Positions 40,806 to 45,539 of a DNA stretch of 45,539 nucleotides are shown in pieces. Every line of letters begins with the position of its first letter. Positions within the stretch are counted from its first letter, which is position 1. The stretch is from positions 1 to 45,539 of the forward strand of contig JANJXJ010000224.1 in NCBI GenBank assembly GCA_024709105.1, given 5' to 3'. The stretch comes from Lentimicrobium sp. (GTDB lineage Bacteria > Bacteroidota > Bacteroidia > Bacteroidales > Lentimicrobiaceae). A model generated the notes under the pieces. That model ran no database searches and was not told the origin of the DNA. It worked only from the letters and a program-made list of their open reading frames with translations. The translations under genes and the position numbers were made by a program.

Positions 40806-40985
40806 ATGACACGCAAGGAAATGAAAATGAAAGCCGCTGCTGTTGCCGTAAGTTATTACCTGAAGAATCAGTGTGAAACCTGCGAAAATGTGTCGGTGAA
40901 CGAATGGGCCAGAACTGGCCTGAAAATGGCCATGAACAGCAGAGAAATTCTGCAGCTTAAAGGCAGAATGCCCCGAAATAAATAA
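40806..40985 (+). CDS. 59-residue protein resembling the soluble tail of carboxyltransferase delta/epsilon subunits
   Basis: The start is set at the ATG at 40806 (MTRKEMKMKAAAVAVSYYLKNQ), since the longer frame overlaps mmdA. There is no membrane segment. The pattern AAAVAVSYYL...WARTGLKMAMNSREIL recalls the C-terminal soluble part of OadG/MmdD-type subunits, which helps hold these complexes together; the small MmdE of Veillonella has a similar role and size. The gene sits exactly between the two carboxyltransferase genes with gaps of 10 and 21 bases, so a structural role in that complex is inferred. C33 and C36 (CETC) are unexplained. Confidence 0.65.
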   Translation: MTRKEMKMKAAAVAVSYYLKNQCETCENVSVNEWARTGLKMAMNSREILQLKGRMPRNK

Positions 40986-41006
40986 TCACCCAAAACTTTT
41001 AAAAAC

Positions 41007-42920
41007 ATGACGAACTTTGATAAACACGGGGTTCTTGAAATGACCCCCATGAATTATAACCCCGACAGGCCAGTAGCTGCAAACCCGGTAAAAATTCAGG
41101 ATGTGAGCCTGCGTGACGGCCACCAGTCGCTGTTTGCAACCCGTGGCCGCACCGAAGATATGATTCCGGTTGCCGAAATGATGGATGAGGTTGGTTTTCA
41201 TGCCATTGAAACCTGGGGTGGAGCCACTTTTGATACCATGCACCGTTACCTGAACGAAGATCCCTGGGAAAGGTTGAGAATCCTGAAGAAATATATGCCC
41301 AAAACTCCGTTCTTTATGTTGTTGCGCGGACAAAATGTTGTGGGCTACCGCAATTATGCCGACGATGTGGTAGAAGCTTTTGTGCAAAGAGCCTGCGACA
41401 ACGGAATGGACATATTCCGCTGCTTCGACGCCCTGAACGATTACCGCAATTTTGAAACGGCTGCCAGAGTAGTCAAGCGAAACAACAGGCATTTCCAGGG
41501 TACCATATGTTATACGCTCACCGAACCCAGGCTGGGCGGAGAAATATATAACATTGATTACTACCTGAATAAAGCCAAGGAACTCCTCGAATTTGGGGTA
41601 GATTCCATTTGCATTAAAGATATGGCCGGCCTGATCGCGCCATACGACATTTATAATCTGGTAAGGGAACTGAAAAAATTAACTGATGTTCCCATCAACC
41701 TGCACACCCACTTTACTTCAGGTATGGGCGATCTGGCCATCTTCAAAGCCATTGAAGCAGGTGTGGATATTGTGGATACCTGTATGTCGCCATACGCTTA
41801 CCGCACTTCGCATGCAGCCATTGAACCGCTGGTAATTTCGCTGCTTGGTACTAACAGAGACACGGGGCTCGACATCAGAAAACTCTCAGCCATCAGTGCA
41901 AAAATGGAAGAGTTTATTCCCAAATACAGGCATCTTGACAACAACCCAAAGTATTCGATTATTGATACTGATGTTATTATGCATCAGACTCCCGGGGGCA
42001 TGTTGTCGAATCTGGTTAATCAGCTTAAGCAGATGAATGCTCTGGATAAGCTTGAAGATGTGTTCAGATTGCTTCCCAAGGTTCGCCGCGACCTCGGACA
42101 AATTCCTCTGGTAACCCCCACCAGTCAGATTGTTGGAGTACAAACCGTGAACAATGTACTTTTTGATTCCTACGAAGGCGAGTATTCAAAAATTACAGAA
42201 CAGGTGAAGGATTTGTGTTTCGGTCTTTACGGTACCACCACCAGACCCATCAGCGATGAGCTGCGCAAAAAGGCATTAAAAGACTATCCCAGAGGCGAAA
42301 ACTTTATTGAATGTCGCCCCGGAAGCGTGCTGGAGCCCGAAATGCCCAAAGTTACCGAAGATGCCAGAGGCCTTGCCAGAGACATAGATGATGAGCTGAT
42401 CGTAGCTCTTTATCCCGTTACCGGCAAACGATTCCTCAAATGGAAATACGGCTTTGAAACACCGCCCGATGATGTAAAAGCCAGAACTATGGAAGACGTT
42501 AAACGGGAGGAAGAACTTATCAAAGCCGCATTGAGCGGAGAATTGTCGCAAAAAAAGACCGACACAGCACTCAATGAACTGGAAGTATTTGTTGATGGTG
42601 AGAAGTTTACAGTGGCCATTCCTGATTTTCAGGCTTCGCCCGGCAGCCGCAGGGTTCGCAAACCACGCAAGGAAACCGAAAAGCAAACCGTTGTGGCAAC
42701 AGGTGCACTCACAGCGCCCATTCCCGGTATGCTGGTTGAGTTTAAAAAGAAAAACGGCGATGTGGTGAAGGCAGGTGAAACAGTGGCGGTGATTGAAGCC
42801 ATGAAAATGATGAACAACATCAAAGCAACTGCCGATGGAGTTATTTCGGGTATTAAGTTTAATCCCGGCGATGCGGTAGCCAAAAACGACATACTTTTTA
42901 TTGTTGAGCCCGCTGTTTAA
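41007..42920 (+). CDS. Pyruvate/oxaloacetate carboxyltransferase fused to biotin carrier domain (OadA/PycB-like, 5S-1.3S)
   Basis: A 637-residue protein. The TIM-barrel carboxyltransferase has VSLRDGHQSLFATR (metal Asp), IETWGGATFD, CIKDMAGLIAPYD (carbamylated Lys) and NLHTHFTSGMG (metal His pair). A conserved PYC/OADA helical domain follows to about residue 480. A charged, Lys/Arg-rich linker leads to the C-terminal biotinyl domain with EAMKMMN and the preceding PIPGMLVEF. It exchanges CO2 between pyruvate/oxaloacetate and biotin. Placed after mmdA and without a decarboxylase membrane subunit, it completes a plausible Propionibacterium-type transcarboxylase with its 1.3S subunit fused. A terminator follows. 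Confidence 0.92.
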   Translation: MTNFDKHGVLEMTPMNYNPDRPVAANPVKIQDVSLRDGHQSLFATRGRTEDMIPVAEMMDEVGFHAIETWGGATFDTMHRYLNEDPWERLRILKKYMPKTPFFMLLRGQNVVGYRNYADDVVEAFVQRACDNGMDIFRCFDALNDYRNFETAARVVKRNNRHFQGTICYTLTEPRLGGEIYNIDYYLNKAKELLEFGVDSICIKDMAGLIAPYDIYNLVRELKKLTDVPINLHTHFTSGMGDLAIFKAIEAGVDIVDTCMSPYAYRTSHAAIEPLVISLLGTNRDTGLDIRKLSAISAKMEEFIPKYRHLDNNPKYSIIDTDVIMHQTPGGMLSNLVNQLKQMNALDKLEDVFRLLPKVRRDLGQIPLVTPTSQIVGVQTVNNVLFDSYEGEYSKITEQVKDLCFGLYGTTTRPISDELRKKALKDYPRGENFIECRPGSVLEPEMPKVTEDARGLARDIDDELIVALYPVTGKRFLKWKYGFETPPDDVKARTMEDVKREEELIKAALSGELSQKKTDTALNELEVFVDGEKFTVAIPDFQASPGSRRVRKPRKETEKQTVVATGALTAPIPGMLVEFKKKNGDVVKAGETVAVIEAMKMMNNIKATADGVISGIKFNPGDAVAKNDILFIVEPAV

Positions 42921-42945
42921 GCAGTAGTTCATAAACTGAGATTTG

Positions 42946-42984
42946 CCTGATATGTCCTTTGCGGATGTGTCAGGTATTTTTTTT
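42946..42984 (+). terminator. Rho-independent terminator of the carboxyltransferase/hydrogenase island
   Basis: Bases 42946-42957 pair with 42963-42974 as a continuous 12-bp RNA stem that includes three G-U pairs, with a 5-base loop. A T run (42977-42984) follows. It lies 25 bases after the biotin-protein stop and marks the end of the island. Confidence 0.88.
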
Positions 42985-43101
42985 GACATTATTTGCCTGA
43001 CTATATGTTTCCTTTTATCCGGAGTTCCAAATGGACATCAGTGTGATGTGAAGTTTTCATAAAATCGGGGTAAATTCTTAATTTCACAAATGGTCAAATA
43101 T

Positions 43102-43109
43102 TACCTTTG
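43102..43109 (+). promoter_or_regulatory. -7 box for the threonine aldolase gene
   Basis: TACCTTTG is an exact TAnnTTTG match ending 13 bases before the ATG at 43123. Because it lies inside the longer reading frame from 43090, it argues that translation starts at 43123. Confidence 0.6.
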
Positions 43110-43122
43110 CAAAAAAAACACC

Positions 43123-44145
43123 ATGATTATTGACCTGCGCAGCGATACCCTTACTCAACCCACTCCCGCAATGCTGGATGCCATGTTTTCGGCCAGAACC
43201 GGCGACGATGTTTTTGGTGAAGACCCGACTGTTTATGCACTTGAAGAAAAAGCAGCCAGTATGTTTGGCAAAGAAGCCGGTTTGTTCTGCCCTTCAGGCA
43301 CCATGACCAACCAAATTGCTGCCAGAGTGCATGCTTTGCCCGGCGAGGAAGTAATTCTGCATAAACTGTCGCATCTGTATTATTACGAAGGAGGCGGATT
43401 GATGAGCAATTCAGGGCTTTCGGTTTGCCTGCTCGATGGTGAAAGAGGAATGATCAATGCTGCTGATGTTCAGAATCACATCAACCCCGACGATATACAC
43501 CGCCCGCGTACCGCTATGGTTGAAGTGGAGAATACCATGAACAAAGGAGGCGGTGCGGTTTACAATCAGCTTGAAATTGGCAGGATTTCGGAAGTCTGCC
43601 GGAAAAATAATCTCAGGTTTCATCTGGATGGGGCACGCATTTTTAATGCACTGGCAGTTACCGGCCAAACTCCAGCTGCTTGCGGAAAGGATTTCGACAG
43701 TATTTCCGTTTGTTTGTCAAAAGGCCTGGGTGCCCCGGTAGGTTCTTTGCTTTTGGGAACTCATGATTTTATCAGAAAAGCCCGCCGGGTGCGAAAAGTT
43801 TTTGGGGGCGGAATGCGTCAGGCTGGTTATCTTGCAGCTGCCGGCATCTACGCTCTTGATCATCATGTGGAAAGATTGAAAGAAGACCACCAGAGAGCTG
43901 CTCTACTGGGAGATGTGTTGCGGCAACTGCCCTGGGTAAAAAATGTACTTCCGGCAGAAACCAACATTGCTATTTTTGAAGTGACTGAAAACTTAACCTC
44001 TGCAGTTGTCAACCGTACATTGGCTGGCGCGGGTATAAAAGCCATAGAGTTTGACAAAAAGTCAGTGAGATTGGTTACCCATCTTGATTTTACCGATGAA
44101 ATGCTGGGCAGATGCGTGGAAGTCCTGAAAAAGCTTAAGTTTTAA
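43123..44145 (+). CDS. ltaE: Low-specificity L-threonine aldolase
   Basis: A 340-residue PLP enzyme of fold type I. The family N-terminus MIIDLRSDTLTQPTPAML begins at the ATG at 43123, not at 43090. Recognisable segments are GDDVFGEDPTV, EAGLFCPSGTMTNQ, ENTMNKGGGAVY, LHLDGAR-type FHLDGARIFNA and the PLP lysine in VCLSKGLGAPVGS. It cleaves threonine and allo-threonine to glycine and acetaldehyde in the cytoplasm. The acetaldehyde could be reduced by an alcohol dehydrogenase such as the one at 31384, but that link is speculative. It is monocistronic, with its own promoter and a convergent neighbour. Confidence 0.93.
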   Translation: MIIDLRSDTLTQPTPAMLDAMFSARTGDDVFGEDPTVYALEEKAASMFGKEAGLFCPSGTMTNQIAARVHALPGEEVILHKLSHLYYYEGGGLMSNSGLSVCLLDGERGMINAADVQNHINPDDIHRPRTAMVEVENTMNKGGGAVYNQLEIGRISEVCRKNNLRFHLDGARIFNALAVTGQTPAACGKDFDSISVCLSKGLGAPVGSLLLGTHDFIRKARRVRKVFGGGMRQAGYLAAAGIYALDHHVERLKEDHQRAALLGDVLRQLPWVKNVLPAETNIAIFEVTENLTSAVVNRTLAGAGIKAIEFDKKSVRLVTHLDFTDEMLGRCVEVLKKLKF

Positions 44146-44223
44146 TCTCCGGTTTTATCAGCAAAGGATAGTTCAACAAATTCAAAGGTTGCTTCCCGGA
44201 CAGTACTTTATTATGGCCTGTTT

Positions 44224-44805
44224 TCAGATGGTCCCGTTTTCAATCATCTGAACAATGGTTTCAATTTCGCGGTCTTTGCCCTCGGGGTCGTATTTCTCCT
44301 TGAGGTTATATCCAAACAGGCGGCTGAGGTTTTGCCAGAAGAAAGCAACAAAGGATCCCCGCAATTCCTTCACAATATGATAGGTGGGGTTTCCGGTTTC
44401 GCGGTCAACCAGTTTAAGCAGTATTTTTCCCTGTGTAAAATTCAGGGCTTTTAATTCTTCTCCAAATTCAGCTTTTAGTTCATCTTCGGCTCTTTTAAGC
44501 AGTTTTCGCTGCTCTTTTTCGGTCAGTCCCGCCATCATGGCATCGTATTCATTCAACTTGATGCCGGCCAATTTGGCGTAAGGATAAACCTTTTTTACAT
44601 TCCTCACTAAGCGGTCAAAACGTCTCTGGTCAGCCGGGCTTCTGAAAATAATGTATCCCCTGATGTTAATTTCGGGCAGGGTAATCTGAGGAACGGTATC
44701 CCCGTCAATAATTCTGGCTCTCACCACAATATGGTCAAAACTCTGCGCTGATAGCTGCGCAGAAAAAAGCAGAAATAAAAGGGTAATAAAGCCAGGGCGC
44801 TTCAT
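44224..44805 (-). CDS. DUF4294-type exported protein
   Basis: A 193-residue protein with a signal peptide (MKRPGFITLLFLLFSAQLSAQ). The body has the features I associate with DUF4294: GDTVPQITLPEINI, RRFDRLVRNVKKVYPYAKLA, a charged helix (LTEKEQRKLLKRAEDELKAEFGEEL cut by acidic turns) and ILLKLVDRETGNPTYHIVKELRG near the C-terminus. It is found only in Bacteroidota as far as I know, and no function is established. A TATATTTG box (44859-44852) lies 46 bases upstream. Confidence 0.78.
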   Translation of the reverse strand: MKRPGFITLLFLLFSAQLSAQSFDHIVVRARIIDGDTVPQITLPEINIRGYIIFRSPADQRRFDRLVRNVKKVYPYAKLAGIKLNEYDAMMAGLTEKEQRKLLKRAEDELKAEFGEELKALNFTQGKILLKLVDRETGNPTYHIVKELRGSFVAFFWQNLSRLFGYNLKEKYDPEGKDREIETIVQMIENGTI

Positions 44806-44851
44806 GCCTGTATCCGGTTTGGTTTATTAACTCAGATCAATTACAATGCCA

Positions 44852-44859
44852 CAAATATA
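44852..44859 (-). promoter_or_regulatory. -7 box for the DUF4294-type gene
   Basis: TATATTTG on the minus strand is an exact TAnnTTTG match in the spacer between clpX and this gene. Confidence 0.45.
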
Positions 44860-44929
44860 AACGCAAAGCCGGCCAATTTGTTATTTGATGAATTTTACAC
44901 CAAAAAGCTATGCCGTCTATGTTATAAGA

Positions 44930-45539
44930 TTAAGCCACTTTAAGTCTCGAAATATTGGCCTTGCTCAGCTTCTCCATGGCGTAATCCTTAGTTACCAGCA
45001 GTTTGTCGGAATGCTCACCGGACGGAGCCTCAAACATGGCATCCATTAGAATGGCTTCCATCATTGAGCGCAATCCGCGGGCACCCAGTTTGAATTCAAT
45101 GGCTTTGTCAACAATAAATTCAAAAGCTTCGGGCTGGAAGGAGAGTTTTACTCCATCCATTTCAAAGAGCTTTACAAATTGTTTCACCAGTGAATTTTTA
45201 GGCTCGGTAAGAATCTTGATAAGCACTTCGCGGTTGAGCGGGCTCAGATAGGTAACCACCGGCAGCCTGCCAACGAGTTCCGGAATCAGGCCGTAGCTTT
45301 TAAGATCCTGGGGTGCAACATATTGCAGCAGATTGCTTCTGTCAATTTCTTCCTGTTCCTTGGAAGCAGCATATCCAATAACATTCGTAGCCATGCGGGA
45401 GGCAATCTTTTTTTCGATGCCATCGAAAGCACCTCCGGCAACAAACAGCACATTCTGGGTGTTGATCTGAATCATGCGCTGCTCGGGATGCTTGCGGCCA
45501 CCCTGTGGCGGTACATTCACAATAGTGCCTTCGAGCAGT
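44930..45539 (-). CDS. clpX: ATP-dependent Clp protease ATP-binding subunit ClpX, 5' partial
   Basis: The C-terminal 202 or so residues of ClpX. The frame continues to the window edge (LLEGTIVNVPPQGGRKHPEQ), so the GTG at 45520 is an internal Val, not a start. Visible ClpX features are the LEGT...VPPQGG stretch with RKHP (pore-region segment), VLFVAGGAFDGIE (sensor 1 region), YGLIPELVGRLPVVTYL with the box VII arginine finger, and KLGARGLRSMMEAILMDAMFEAPS (sensor 2). ClpX unfolds tagged proteins and feeds them to ClpP. The zinc-binding N-domain and Walker motifs lie outside the window, and clpP is usually upstream. Confidence 0.96.
   Translation of the reverse strand, partial: LLEGTIVNVPPQGGRKHPEQRMIQINTQNVLFVAGGAFDGIEKKIASRMATNVIGYAASKEQEEIDRSNLLQYVAPQDLKSYGLIPELVGRLPVVTYLSPLNREVLIKILTEPKNSLVKQFVKLFEMDGVKLSFQPEAFEFIVDKAIEFKLGARGLRSMMEAILMDAMFEAPSGEHSDKLLVTKDYAMEKLSKANISRLKVA

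Noticed and set aside
39239-42920. Complete sodium-pumping methylmalonyl-CoA or oxaloacetate decarboxylase
   Set aside because: No multi-spanning beta subunit gene (mmdB/oadB) is next to these genes, and the small protein has no membrane helix. A remote beta subunit cannot be excluded.
1-45539. CRISPR arrays, tRNA or rRNA genes, phage or plasmid genes
   Set aside because: No regularly spaced repeats, cloverleaf-like stems, rRNA-like stretches, integrases or phage structural genes were recognised on reading both strands.

Overview
The window looks like chromosome from a Bacteroidota, most likely an anaerobic fermenting member. Two secreted proteins end in type IX secretion (T9SS) type A sorting domains, and two TonB-dependent receptors carry the carboxypeptidase-regulatory-like N-terminal domain usual in this phylum. 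Many genes are preceded by a TAnnTTTG -7 box and few by a Shine-Dalgarno sequence. DUF2490, DUF4294, WbqC and 7TM-HD proteins also fit. The anaerobic lifestyle is inferred from two [FeFe]-hydrogenase-family proteins, indolepyruvate:ferredoxin oxidoreductase, an iron alcohol dehydrogenase and a carboxyltransferase set of the methylmalonyl-CoA/propionate type. No rRNA, tRNA, CRISPR array or intact insertion sequence was seen.

Layout. 0-3.4 kb: a T9SS-exported Asp-box protein cut by the window start, then a two-gene envelope operon. 3.4-7.1 kb (minus): M23 peptidase and iorA-iorB. 7.3-11.5 kb (plus): a hemerythrin-like protein, a LuxR-type regulator with a degenerate receiver, a TonB-dependent receptor behind a palindromic operator-like site, and a possible gene relic. 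12-16.3 kb: a second LuxR-type regulator lacking the phospho-acceptor Asp, divergent from an 1152-residue sensor-like protein that joins a GAF-like domain, two receiver-like domains and a PEP-synthase-type ATP-grasp domain. 16.5-24.4 kb (minus): a secreted protein, SDR oxidoreductase, nucleotide pyrophosphatase/phosphodiesterase, a HepT/MntA toxin-antitoxin pair, a large Oar-type TonB receptor and an NlpC/P60 peptidase. 24.7-31.1 kb: a PgpH-type c-di-AMP phosphodiesterase, WbqC-like protein, tandem thioredoxins (one cytoplasmic, one lipoprotein), an orphan IS1595-type zinc-ribbon protein and a C10 cysteine peptidase with CUB-like domains and a T9SS signal.

31.2-42.9 kb is the main metabolic island, all on plus. 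Two Rex-operator-like palindromes 20 bp apart precede an iron alcohol dehydrogenase. There follow an NfnA/PyrK-like flavoprotein that has lost its [2Fe-2S] cysteines, a Rex-like protein, a thioredoxin-like [2Fe-2S] ferredoxin, a sensory-type (group C, HydS) [FeFe]-hydrogenase with a PAS domain, a SpoIIE/PP2C-like phosphatase, a second [2Fe-2S] ferredoxin and a group B [FeFe]-hydrogenase. Almost directly after come a methylmalonyl-CoA-type carboxyltransferase, a 59-residue protein and a pyruvate/oxaloacetate carboxyltransferase fused to a biotin carrier. I infer that the island couples sensing of NADH and H2 to disposal of electrons as H2, alcohol and propionate. The combination of altered redox and sensor proteins is the most unusual content here.

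43-45.5 kb: low-specificity threonine aldolase, a DUF4294-type protein and the C-terminal part of ClpX, cut by the window end. Start codons were reassigned where a signal peptide, family N-terminus, gene overlap or promoter argued for it.
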